Below the pieces are notes generated by a model, which did not search any database, was not told where the DNA came from, and saw only the letters and a program-made list of their open reading frames with translations. From an uncultured archaeon (GTDB taxonomy: Archaea; Thermoproteota; Nitrososphaeria; Nitrososphaerales; CALBXV01), in assembly GCA_937890045.1 (NCBI GenBank), contig CALBXV010000207.1, positions 1 through 10,660 on the forward strand: a stretch of 10,660 nt of DNA, in the 5' to 3' direction. Positions within the stretch are counted from its first letter, which is position 1. Each line of letters starts with the position of its first letter. Positions 1-6,699 of the stretch are shown here, one piece after another. Made by a program: the position numbers and the translations under genes.

Positions 1-861
1 AAAGTTAGAGCTGATATGAATAAATTAATGGGTGTTGATAGTAAAATTATTTCTCCACCAGAAATTAAACAACTTGCTCCAACTGTAGATACTAGTAGTC
101 ATCCTCAATACCCTATACAAGGTGCGTTATATCATCCTCCAGGCGCCGTTTTAAGACATGATGCTGTTGTTTGGGGATTTGCTAATAATGTAGAAAATTT
201 TGGTATTGAAATTCACCCTTTTACTGAAGCCAAGTCTATTTTAACTCATAATAATTCTGTTACTGGTGTCATTACAAACAGAGGTCAAATTAAAACTGAC
301 CTAGTTGTTAATGCAACTGCTGGTTGGGCCTCAACTATTGCTAAAATGGTAAATCTTGATTTACCTATAGTTACCCATCCTTTACAGGCGTGTGTTACTG
401 AGCCTTTAAAACCACTTATGCATAAAATTATTGTTTCAGCAAACTTACATGTTTATATTTATCAAACCGATAGAGGAGAATTTGTTCTTGGAGCAGAAAT
501 TGATCCATATCAAACATATAGTATGAAATCTACATTTGATACACTTGAACAAATTGCCTGTCATGCAACAGAAATAATTCCATGTTTAAAGAATGTTAAT
601 ATTTTAAGACAATGGAGTGGTATATGTGATATGACTCCTGATTTTTGTCCTATTATGGGCAGTGTTGATGAAATTAAAGGATTTATACTTGATGTAGGTT
701 GGGGAACATATGGATTTAAAGCCGCTCCAATATCTGGAAAAATGATTGCTGAACTTATATCCACTGGTAAAACCCCTAATCTTATAGATCCATTTAAATT
801 ATCACGATTTTATGAAGAAAAACTGGTTAGTGAAAAAGCCGCAGCCGCAGTATCACATTAA
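1..861 (+). CDS. soxB: Sarcosine oxidase beta subunit-like FAD-dependent oxidoreductase (5' partial)
   Basis: C-terminal part of a DAO-family flavoprotein of the heterotetrameric sarcosine oxidase beta type, which oxidatively demethylates sarcosine (N-methylglycine) to glycine. The reading frame is open from base 1, and the first ATG (16) lies inside the family alignment, so the gene begins upstream. The N-terminal FAD Rossmann motif is therefore off-window. Numbering from that ATG, family landmarks are: MGVDSKIISPPEIKQL near the start; RHDAVVWG with His48, which by length comparison falls where the beta subunit carries its covalent FMN (about residue 172-173 of a roughly 405-residue protein); HPLQACVTEPLKP (121-133); LRQWSGICDMTPDFCPIMG; GWGTYGFKAAPISGKM; and the C-terminal AAAAVSH. 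These match SoxB better than dimethylglycine dehydrogenase or monomeric sarcosine oxidase. No soxD, soxA or soxG lies downstream, so partner subunits must be upstream or elsewhere. The protein is presumably cytosolic. The exact amine substrate is inferred from the family. Confidence 0.85.
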   Translation, partial: KVRADMNKLMGVDSKIISPPEIKQLAPTVDTSSHPQYPIQGALYHPPGAVLRHDAVVWGFANNVENFGIEIHPFTEAKSILTHNNSVTGVITNRGQIKTDLVVNATAGWASTIAKMVNLDLPIVTHPLQACVTEPLKPLMHKIIVSANLHVYIYQTDRGEFVLGAEIDPYQTYSMKSTFDTLEQIACHATEIIPCLKNVNILRQWSGICDMTPDFCPIMGSVDEIKGFILDVGWGTYGFKAAPISGKMIAELISTGKTPNLIDPFKLSRFYEEKLVSEKAAAAVSH

Positions 862-883
862 ATATTTATCTTATTTTATATTT

Positions 884-947
884 AATCTAAAAAATATTTT
901 TTATATTTTATACATAATCTAAAAAATATTTTTTATATTTTATACAT
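884..947. repeat. Two perfect 32-bp tandem direct repeats in the soxB/ThDP-enzyme spacer
   Basis: Bases 884-915 and 916-947 are identical over 32 bp with no gap. Each copy begins AATCT, contains the perfect 14-bp palindrome AAAAAATATTTTTT (889-902 and 921-934) and ends TATACAT. The 32-bp period is close to three helical turns, so the two palindromes lie on the same face of the DNA. The array starts 22 bases after the soxB stop and ends 35 bases before the ThDP gene start, directly upstream of its likely TATA box. The repeat and palindromes are read directly from the sequence; a regulatory role (paired operator, or a bent upstream element) is inference. Replication slippage in AT-rich DNA is the simple alternative. 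Confidence 0.9.
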
Positions 948-950
948 AAA

Positions 951-960
951 TTTATTTATC
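951..960 (+). promoter_or_regulatory. Candidate TATA box for the ThDP-enzyme gene
   Basis: TTTATTTATC is centred about 27 bases before the ATG at 983. That is the spacing expected for an archaeal box A with transcription starting at or next to the start codon. There is no Shine-Dalgarno sequence upstream of the ATG, in keeping with a leaderless message. The surroundings are so AT-rich that the exact box is uncertain, and TATACA at the end of the adjacent repeat could also serve. Confidence 0.4.
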
Positions 961-982
961 AAAACTCTATTATTATTTATTT

Positions 983-2713
983 ATGAGAGGAGGAAAAGCA
1001 GCTGCAAAAGCATTAAGTAAAGAAGGAGTTCAATATTTATTCACCGTTCCAGTAATTGAATACGGTCCATTTTATGCTGGTTGTATCGATGAAGGAATTC
1101 AACTAATATCTATGAGACATGAACAAGCAGTTGCATATGCTGCAGATGCTTGGGGGCGTATAACTCATCAACCAGGTGTATGTCTTGGTATAGGTGGGTG
1201 TGGTTCTGCTAATATGGCAAGTGCAATTATTGGTGCCTCATATGAGTCTAGCCCAATGTTAGCCTTAATTCCTATTGGTGAAAGTGGATTACCAGTTAGT
1301 TATTTTAAAGAAGCTACTAGTCACCAATTTAATAATCTTGAATTATATTCTAAATATTTAAAATGGGGAACTAGATGTTTTAGCGCAAATGATTTACCAG
1401 TACATATTAGATCAGCTTTCCGACATTCTACAGCAGGAAGAAAAGGACCTACATTAATAGAAATGACAAGTGATACATTTTTTGATGAAGTTGATGCATT
1501 TAACTCTCCAGATCCTATACAATATCGTACCCAATCATCTCCTATGATAAATATTGACACTGCAAAAAAAACAGTTAAAATGATAAATAATGCTAATCGA
1601 CCTGTAATTTTAGTGGGTAATGGAGCATATTGGTCTAAAGCATGGCCAGAACTTGAAGAATTTGCCAATCTTATGCAAGTACCTGTTGTAACTAAAGCTG
1701 GTTTACCTCAAGGTATATTTCCTGAAGACAGTCCATTATTTGGTGGGGTTTGTATAGGATTTAATCGTACCGCCTTACCCAGATTAATTGTCCCAGAATC
1801 TGATTTAATTATTTCAATAGGTGCTAAATTTGAAGTTTTATCATCCTGGCCAAATATATCTCCTGATGCTCAATTTATTCAAATAGACTCTGAACCTAGT
1901 GAAATAGGAAGATTTCGAAATATTGATCTTGGTATAATTGGAGATGCAAAAGAAGTCTTAAAATCTTTAATTACAGCAAGTAAAGAAACAAACCTAAATG
2001 CAAAACAAAATGAATGGAGACAATTTGTTAAAAATCAGAGTGATTTATATGAAAGTCAAGTTAATAAAGATGGTTTAGATAATTCTAAACCAATTAAACC
2101 CGGCCGCTTAATTCATGAAATTAGAAACACAATTAAAGATGATACTTATGTAATTATGGATGGTGCCGATATAGGTTCAATGTCACGTCGACATTTACGA
2201 GCTAAATTACCAGGACATTTTATGATCGCTCATGGAAACTGGGGAAATATGGGTCCAGGAATACCTTTCGGAATAGGTACTAAATTAGCTAAAAAGGATA
2301 AACAAGTTATAGTTATTACTAGTGATGGAAGTTTTGGATTTAACGCTATGGAATTAGAAACAGCTAAAAAATATGACATACCCATTGTTGTTATCGTTTC
2401 TAACAATTTATGTTGGGGTGCTGAAGAACATCCATTTATTCACATGTTAGGTAAAGAATATACTAAAGGTATGGGTTCTACTTTTCCTGAAAGTACCCGT
2501 TATGATAAACTAGCTGAATCACTAGGTTGTCATGGCGAACTTGTTACTCAACCTGAAGAAATAAAACCTGCCTTAAAACGCGCATTTGCTTCTTCTTTAC
2601 CATCTGTTTTAGATGTTCGAGTTGATACAAATGATATGTGGCCAACCAGAACACAAATTATTGATAAACTACCAGAATATTTATCAAAAAAAGAACAAAT
2701 ACAACATGTATAA
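983..2713 (+). CDS. Thiamine-diphosphate-dependent decarboxylase/lyase (acetolactate synthase / 2-hydroxyacyl-CoA lyase superfamily)
   Basis: A 576-residue cytosolic ThDP enzyme with the usual three domains. The N-terminal pyrimidine-binding domain (about 1-170) has the catalytic Glu47 in RHEQAVAYAADAWGR. The central TPP_enzyme_M-type domain (about 192-330) has RPVILVGNGAYW. The C-terminal diphosphate-binding domain is about 385-560. The cofactor/metal motif is SDGSFGFN (447-454) ending in Asn474-Asn475, so the usual GDG is SDG, with the metal-binding Asp and the Asn kept. The FGFxxMExET stretch recalls 2-hydroxyacyl-CoA lyase and oxalyl-CoA decarboxylase, as well as ILVBL-type acetolactate-synthase-like proteins. 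Such enzymes cleave or join C-C bonds next to a carbonyl, often releasing CO2 or an aldehyde. The substrate cannot be assigned. True acetolactate synthase is less likely because no small subunit or ilv gene is nearby. The start is supported by the 32-bp repeat and TATA region upstream and by domain position. It converges on the aldehyde dehydrogenase gene, whose stop is 8 bases away. Confidence 0.88.
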   Translation: MRGGKAAAKALSKEGVQYLFTVPVIEYGPFYAGCIDEGIQLISMRHEQAVAYAADAWGRITHQPGVCLGIGGCGSANMASAIIGASYESSPMLALIPIGESGLPVSYFKEATSHQFNNLELYSKYLKWGTRCFSANDLPVHIRSAFRHSTAGRKGPTLIEMTSDTFFDEVDAFNSPDPIQYRTQSSPMINIDTAKKTVKMINNANRPVILVGNGAYWSKAWPELEEFANLMQVPVVTKAGLPQGIFPEDSPLFGGVCIGFNRTALPRLIVPESDLIISIGAKFEVLSSWPNISPDAQFIQIDSEPSEIGRFRNIDLGIIGDAKEVLKSLITASKETNLNAKQNEWRQFVKNQSDLYESQVNKDGLDNSKPIKPGRLIHEIRNTIKDDTYVIMDGADIGSMSRRHLRAKLPGHFMIAHGNWGNMGPGIPFGIGTKLAKKDKQVIVITSDGSFGFNAMELETAKKYDIPIVVIVSNNLCWGAEEHPFIHMLGKEYTKGMGSTFPESTRYDKLAESLGCHGELVTQPEEIKPALKRAFASSLPSVLDVRVDTNDMWPTRTQIIDKLPEYLSKKEQIQHV

Positions 2714-2721
2714 TAAAATAA

Positions 2722-4167
2722 TTACTCAGTTTCTATTATAACATTTTTTAATTGAGTAAATTCATTTAACCCTTCTAGACCTCTTAATGTTCCAATACCA
2801 CTTTGTTTAAATCCTGCAGATTCTGCAGCAGAATAATTTTTTCCATAGTTGTTGATCCACACTGTTCCTGCATTAACCTTACGTGCAAGTGAAATTGCTT
2901 TATTTATATTATTTGTCCAAACAGCAGCAGCTAAACCATATACTGTATTATTTGCAATGTCAATTGCTTGATCTTCCGTTTCAAATTCAAATACTGATAA
3001 TACAGGACCAAAAATTTCTTCTTGTGATATTTTTGACTCAATTGGTACATCATAAAAAACTGTTGGCTCAATAAAATTCCCTTTTTTATATTCACCTTCT
3101 AACATTTGATTTCCACCCAATAACAATTTAGCATTATTTTTTCCATATTCAATATAATCCATTACAGTTTCAAGTTGTCCAGATGAAATCACTGGTGGAA
3201 TATTTGTATCACTTTTCATCCCATCACCTACTGACATTTTTGGAATAATTGTTTTGATTTTATTCATAAATTTTTCATAAACTGATTTTTCTACTAAAAT
3301 TCGAGTTCCAGTATAACATATTTGTCCAGCAGTTGATAAACACGCACCAGTTATAGCTCCTTTTATTGCAGTTTCAAAATCCGCATCTTTTAATATTATA
3401 TTTGGAGACTTCCCTCCTAGTTCTAACGATAATCTGGTTAAATTCTCTGCTGAATTCCTTACTATTTCTTTTCCCACTTCTGTACTTCCTGTGAAAGTTA
3501 TGATATCAATTCCTGAATTTTTTGCTAGTTCTGTTCCTAATTTACTTCCAGAACCACTTACTAAGTTTATTACTCCTTTCGGAAGATCTGGAATTAAATT
3601 AAATAATTTAATAAATTCATATGTTACACCAGATGTTAGACTTGCAGGTTTTATTACAACTGTGTTTCCTGCAGCTAATGCTGGAGCTAATGATCTTGCT
3701 AATAATATTATTGGAGCATTCCATGGTGTTATAACACCCGCTACTCCCAAAGGCTCACGAATTAACAGACTTAATGATTTAGAATTATGAGTTACAGTTC
3801 TTCCATAAATATTTCTAGCCATTCCAGCATAATACTCATATAAATCTGCTGATATTTTCACCTCCATCATTGAATCAGATAATGTTTTACCATTTTCTAA
3901 TGTGAGCGTTTTAGCAATTTCATTTATATGTTTTTTTGTTAAATCTGATAATTGATAAAGAACTTTACATCTTAAAATATGATTTTCTTTCCAATCATCT
4001 TTATTGAATGCATCTCTTGCTGATTCTATTGCATTTTTAAGGTCTGAAATAGTTGAACTTGGAGATTCGCTTACTAGCTCTCCATTAACTGGGTTATATG
4101 ATTTAAGCCCATCATTTTCTTTGGATTTACACCATTCACCATTAATTAAATTTTTACTGGATAACAT
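2722..4167 (-). CDS. NAD(P)-dependent aldehyde dehydrogenase
   Basis: A full-length 481-residue member of the aldehyde dehydrogenase superfamily, oxidising an aldehyde to its carboxylic acid with NAD(P)+. All catalytic landmarks are present: Asn150 in TPWNAP (oxyanion), Lys173 in VIKPAS (cofactor binding), FTGSTEVGKEI (225-235, nucleotide-binding turn), general base Glu249 in LSLELGGKSPN, nucleophile Cys284 in GQICYTG, and EEIFGPVL (383-390). The C-terminal SGIGTLRGLEGLNEFTQLKNV is typical of the betaine/benzaldehyde/lactaldehyde-type branch. The motif before it (NNYGKNYSAAESAGFKQSG) departs from the usual MPFGG form, so the aldehyde is left unspecified. It reads divergently from the cupin gene (78-base shared spacer) and convergently with the ThDP gene. 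Enzymes of the ThDP group can release aldehydes, so a joint step is plausible but unproven. A non-phosphorylating semialdehyde dehydrogenase is the main alternative. Confidence 0.93.
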   Translation of the reverse strand: MLSSKNLINGEWCKSKENDGLKSYNPVNGELVSESPSSTISDLKNAIESARDAFNKDDWKENHILRCKVLYQLSDLTKKHINEIAKTLTLENGKTLSDSMMEVKISADLYEYYAGMARNIYGRTVTHNSKSLSLLIREPLGVAGVITPWNAPIILLARSLAPALAAGNTVVIKPASLTSGVTYEFIKLFNLIPDLPKGVINLVSGSGSKLGTELAKNSGIDIITFTGSTEVGKEIVRNSAENLTRLSLELGGKSPNIILKDADFETAIKGAITGACLSTAGQICYTGTRILVEKSVYEKFMNKIKTIIPKMSVGDGMKSDTNIPPVISSGQLETVMDYIEYGKNNAKLLLGGNQMLEGEYKKGNFIEPTVFYDVPIESKISQEEIFGPVLSVFEFETEDQAIDIANNTVYGLAAAVWTNNINKAISLARKVNAGTVWINNYGKNYSAAESAGFKQSGIGTLRGLEGLNEFTQLKNVIIETE

Positions 4168-4191
4168 AAATAATATTATAGAATTAGTATC

Positions 4192-4197
4192 TTTAAA
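4192..4197 (-). promoter_or_regulatory. Candidate TATA box for the aldehyde dehydrogenase gene
   Basis: On the minus strand TTTAAA sits 25-30 bases before the ATG of the aldehyde dehydrogenase gene (start base 4167), the usual archaeal box A distance for a leaderless message. It shares the 78-base divergent spacer with the cupin promoter. The assignment rests on spacing and composition only. Confidence 0.35.
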
Positions 4198-4212
4198 TTT
4201 TTTTTTATTAAA

Positions 4213-4220
4213 ACATATAT
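4213..4220 (+). promoter_or_regulatory. Candidate TATA box for the cupin-DUF2848 pair
   Basis: ACATATAT lies 26-33 bases before the cupin ATG at 4246. There is no Shine-Dalgarno sequence before that ATG. The element is about 15 bases from the box proposed for the divergent aldehyde dehydrogenase gene, so a single regulator bound here could control both directions. Spacing-based call. Confidence 0.35.
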
Positions 4221-4245
4221 CATTTGAATATATTATATTTCTATA

Positions 4246-4584
4246 ATGAGTAAACCAGAATTAGAATTTTTAAATGTGGATAATTTCGAATGGGTACCAA
4301 TTGACAATGCACCTGGTACATATGAAAGAATTTTAAGTAGTGATAAAAATTTAGGAAATTATACTAGAATGTTAAAATTTGATGTTGATGCAGAAACACA
4401 TGAAACTTTAACACACGAATTTTGGGAAGAAGTTTACATAATTAAAGGTGGACTTTATGATAAAGCGAAAAAACAACTTTTTACTGAAGGTATGTATGCA
4501 TGTAGACCTCCAGGCATGGTTCATGGACCATATAAATCTTCTGAAGGTTGTATTACAATAGAAATGAGATATTATTTAAAATAA
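4246..4584 (+). CDS. Small single-domain cupin protein
   Basis: A 112-residue one-domain cupin (ChrR/anti-sigma-like or small-metabolite cupin type), expected to be a cytosolic metal-binding beta barrel. Cupin motif 1 is seen as HETLTHEFWEEVYIIKGG (His52, His57, Glu61/Glu62). Motif 2 is RPPGMVHGPYKS (87-98) with His93. These supply the His/His/Glu/His set that normally holds Fe, Mn, Ni or Zn. Such proteins can be dioxygenases, isomerases, decarboxylases or simple metabolite binders, and the sequence does not tell which. The DUF2848 gene starts 8 bases after its stop, so the two are almost certainly cotranscribed. UbiD follows on the same strand. A catabolic helper function within the block is inference. 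Confidence 0.8.
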   Translation: MSKPELEFLNVDNFEWVPIDNAPGTYERILSSDKNLGNYTRMLKFDVDAETHETLTHEFWEEVYIIKGGLYDKAKKQLFTEGMYACRPPGMVHGPYKSSEGCITIEMRYYLK

Positions 4585-4592
4585 GATTTATC

Positions 4593-5258
4593 TTGAAGAA
4601 TATAAAATTACAGCTTCATTCCCACTCTAAAGTTACTGATATCGATTTTAATGTTGATAAAATTATTTGTGCAGGTTTTACTGGTAGAAATCAAACTCTA
4701 GTTTTACAACATATTCATGAACTTGAAAAATTAGGTATAAATCCACCTAAATCGACCCCTACATCATATATATTACCTGATTCTTTGATATCAACTAGCA
4801 ATCAAATTTCCGTATTTGGAAATCAAAATAGTGGTGAAGCTGAAGCAGTTATATTAATTGATAAAAATAAATGGTATGTTACAATTGGTAGTGATCATAC
4901 TGATAGAAAAATTGAACAAGTTGATTTTCACAAATCTAAATTAGTTTGCCCAAAAATTATTTCAAATATAGTTTGGGATTATACTGATGTTAAAAATCAT
5001 TGGGATAATTTAATAATTACATCCAATGTTGAAAATCAGGGTAAATCTGTGAGTTATCAAGAAGGTAAACTGCTAGATATTTTAAAAATTGATAATATGT
5101 TAAAATTATTAAATATAAATGAAACTGGAATTATTTTATTTACTGGTACTTTCCCAACAAAACAAAATTTGTTATTTTCAAACAAATTTTCCATGAAAAT
5201 CCACGATTCTAGACTAAATAGATCTATTGAACATTTTTATAACATCAAATTTAATTAA
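4593..5258 (+). CDS. DUF2848 family protein
   Basis: A 221-residue protein of the uncharacterised DUF2848 family, whose members are typically about 220 residues. Recognisable motifs, numbered from the TTG at 4593, are CAGFTGRN (26-33) followed by an HIHELEKLGINPP segment; GEAEAVILID then WYVTIGSDHTDR (ending at 105); SKLVCPKI; HWDNL; and YQEGKLLDIL. The acidic GEAEA followed by GSDHTDR and Lys/Pro-containing strands is loosely reminiscent of fumarylacetoacetate-hydrolase-fold enzymes, which is a weak inference. I chose TTG 4593, 8 bases after the cupin stop, because it gives the family-length N-terminus. The upstream ATG at 4548 would add 15 residues encoded inside the cupin gene and overlap it by 37 bases. 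No Shine-Dalgarno is visible. The tight spacing implies an operon with the cupin. No signal peptide or membrane segment. Confidence 0.75.
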   Translation: MKNIKLQLHSHSKVTDIDFNVDKIICAGFTGRNQTLVLQHIHELEKLGINPPKSTPTSYILPDSLISTSNQISVFGNQNSGEAEAVILIDKNKWYVTIGSDHTDRKIEQVDFHKSKLVCPKIISNIVWDYTDVKNHWDNLIITSNVENQGKSVSYQEGKLLDILKIDNMLKLLNINETGIILFTGTFPTKQNLLFSNKFSMKIHDSRLNRSIEHFYNIKFN

Positions 5259-5277
5259 ATAAATTTAAAAGAACAAA

Positions 5278-5286
5278 TTTATTAAA
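5278..5286 (+). promoter_or_regulatory. Candidate TATA box for the UbiD gene
   Basis: TTTATTAAA lies 21-29 bases before the UbiD ATG at 5307 in the 48-base spacer after the DUF2848 gene. This suggests UbiD can be transcribed by itself as well as by read-through. A short inverted repeat, CAAAT-CAT-ATTTG (5289-5301), follows between the box and the start codon and could be an operator. Both calls are tentative in such AT-rich DNA. Confidence 0.3.
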
Positions 5287-5306
5287 CGCAAATCATATTT
5301 GTATTT

Positions 5307-6662
5307 ATGGTCGAAGATTTAAGATCATTTATTAAATATATTAAAACTCATCATCCTGATGATTTTCTTGAAGTTAATAAATTGATAAATCCAAAATTGG
5401 AATTATCTGCTGTAATAACTAAACTAGAAGAACAACGCAGAACTCCTATCGTGCTATTTAATAATATTAAGGGTACTGAGTTCCCTACAATTGTTAATGT
5501 TAATGCTTCTAGAAAAAGAATTGCTGCTGGAATGAAAACTGATTTGAATAAAATGAGAGAAAAATATTTGGTTGCAGTTAATAATCCGATTCAACCAAAA
5601 TACACTTCTTCTGCTCCAGTTCAAGACATTATTATTAAAGAATCTGAAGTTGATTTATTTAAATTACCTCAACTTATTTTTCATAAAGAAGAGGGTGGTG
5701 CATATATTAGTGCGGGAATAGTTACTGCTAAAGATCCTGAAACTGGTATACGAAATTCTAGTTATAATAGACTTATGATTCAAAATAAAAATCATTTGGG
5801 TATTTATATGACAAAAGGAAGACATTTATGGGAATATTATACACGTGCAGAAGCTAAAAATGAGGCATTGCCTATTTCTATTCATATTGGTAGCCATCCG
5901 GCTTGGTCTTCTGGAATATTATTTACTGGAGAATTTGAAGTAGATGAATTAAGTATTGCTGGAGGAATCTTAGGTCAAGCTATTCCTATAGTTAAATGTA
6001 AAACTGTAGATGCTGATGTACCAGCTTATTCTGAAATTTGTTTAGAAGCAGAATTATTACCAAAAATTCGTGAAGATGAAGGTCCATTTATAGAATTTAC
6101 TGGATATACTATTGGAAAAGGTAAACGTGAAGTAGTAAAAGTAAAATCTATAACTCATAGAAAAAACGCTATTTATCAAACAATTCTTAGCGGAGCTCAT
6201 TATGAACACTTAGTTCTTGGAACTGTACCAATGGAAGTAAATCTATTAAATAAAATTAAAAATCATGTACCTACAGTTCAAGATGTACATTTTCCAACTG
6301 CAATGACTGTTTTTGTTTCTATTAAGAAAAAAGCTGAAGGTCAAGGTAAAAGTGCAATACTTGCAGCACTCGGCAGTGAATTTTACTCAAAAAATGTTGT
6401 TGTTGTAGATCATGATATAAATATTCGTGATCCACGTCAAGTTTGGTGGGCAATTGGTACACGTGTAAGATCAGATCAAGATATTGTTATAGTTCCTGAT
6501 GTTCGAGGTTCTGGTATAGATCCAACTACTACTACTGAAGGAATTATTACTAAACTTGGAATTGACGCGACAGCAAATCCTACTCTAGATAAATATCCTC
6601 CAGTTGGCACTATACCAAAAGAAATCTTAGATAAAATTGATTTAACAAAATTATTTGAATAA
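5307..6662 (+). CDS. UbiD-family prenylated-FMN-dependent decarboxylase
   Basis: A 451-residue UbiD/Fdc-type enzyme. These catalyse reversible decarboxylation of aromatic, heteroaromatic or alpha,beta-unsaturated acids using prenylated FMN and a divalent metal. The signature residues are in place and at the family spacing: Asn150 and Arg155 in NSSYNR, His173 in KGRH, Glu214 in DELSIAGG (metal/cofactor set), and Glu258 plus Glu263 in DEGPFIEFTGY, giving the Arg-Glu-Glu catalytic triad. Other typical segments are HIGSHPAW, TVPMEVNLL, and the C-terminal RDPRQVWWAIGTRVRSDQDI. Length and domain layout are complete. Prenylated FMN requires a UbiX-type prenyltransferase, which is not in this window. 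The gene follows the cupin-DUF2848 pair on the same strand with its own possible promoter. The substrate cannot be deduced. A biosynthetic role (quinone-type UbiD) is an alternative to the catabolic role suggested by the neighbours. Confidence 0.92.
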   Translation: MVEDLRSFIKYIKTHHPDDFLEVNKLINPKLELSAVITKLEEQRRTPIVLFNNIKGTEFPTIVNVNASRKRIAAGMKTDLNKMREKYLVAVNNPIQPKYTSSAPVQDIIIKESEVDLFKLPQLIFHKEEGGAYISAGIVTAKDPETGIRNSSYNRLMIQNKNHLGIYMTKGRHLWEYYTRAEAKNEALPISIHIGSHPAWSSGILFTGEFEVDELSIAGGILGQAIPIVKCKTVDADVPAYSEICLEAELLPKIREDEGPFIEFTGYTIGKGKREVVKVKSITHRKNAIYQTILSGAHYEHLVLGTVPMEVNLLNKIKNHVPTVQDVHFPTAMTVFVSIKKKAEGQGKSAILAALGSEFYSKNVVVVDHDINIRDPRQVWWAIGTRVRSDQDIVIVPDVRGSGIDPTTTTEGIITKLGIDATANPTLDKYPPVGTIPKEILDKIDLTKLFE

Positions 6663-6699
6663 AAAAGATTTTTAACTAATTTATGTTATAATTTATTAA

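Noticed and set aside
862..982. tRNA, small RNA or CRISPR repeat in the longest spacer
   Set aside because: The spacer is nearly all A/T, has only two adjacent repeats with no intervening spacers, and contains no cloverleaf or GC-rich stem.
986..991. GAGGAGG-like Shine-Dalgarno sequence just after the ATG at 983
   Set aside because: It lies downstream of the start codon and encodes Arg-Gly-Gly; the next in-frame Met is about residue 44, inside the conserved pyrimidine domain, so it cannot be a ribosome site for a later start.
1321..1668. Open frame of about 115 codons on the minus strand within the ThDP gene
   Set aside because: Antisense to the end of the pyrimidine domain and start of the central domain; no recognisable motif or promoter.
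3491..3790. Open frame of about 99 codons on the plus strand within the aldehyde dehydrogenase gene
   Set aside because: It is antisense to a fully conserved aldehyde dehydrogenase region and shows no family resemblance; it is a shadow of the real gene.
4227..4239. 13-bp odd palindrome AATATA-T-TATATT before the cupin start
   Set aside because: Made only of A and T in a spacer that is almost entirely A/T; such palindromes are expected by chance.
4548..4592. Longer DUF2848 start at ATG 4548 overlapping the cupin gene
   Set aside because: The extra 15 residues come from cupin coding sequence in another frame and do not extend any recognised motif; TTG 4593 gives family length and tidy spacing.
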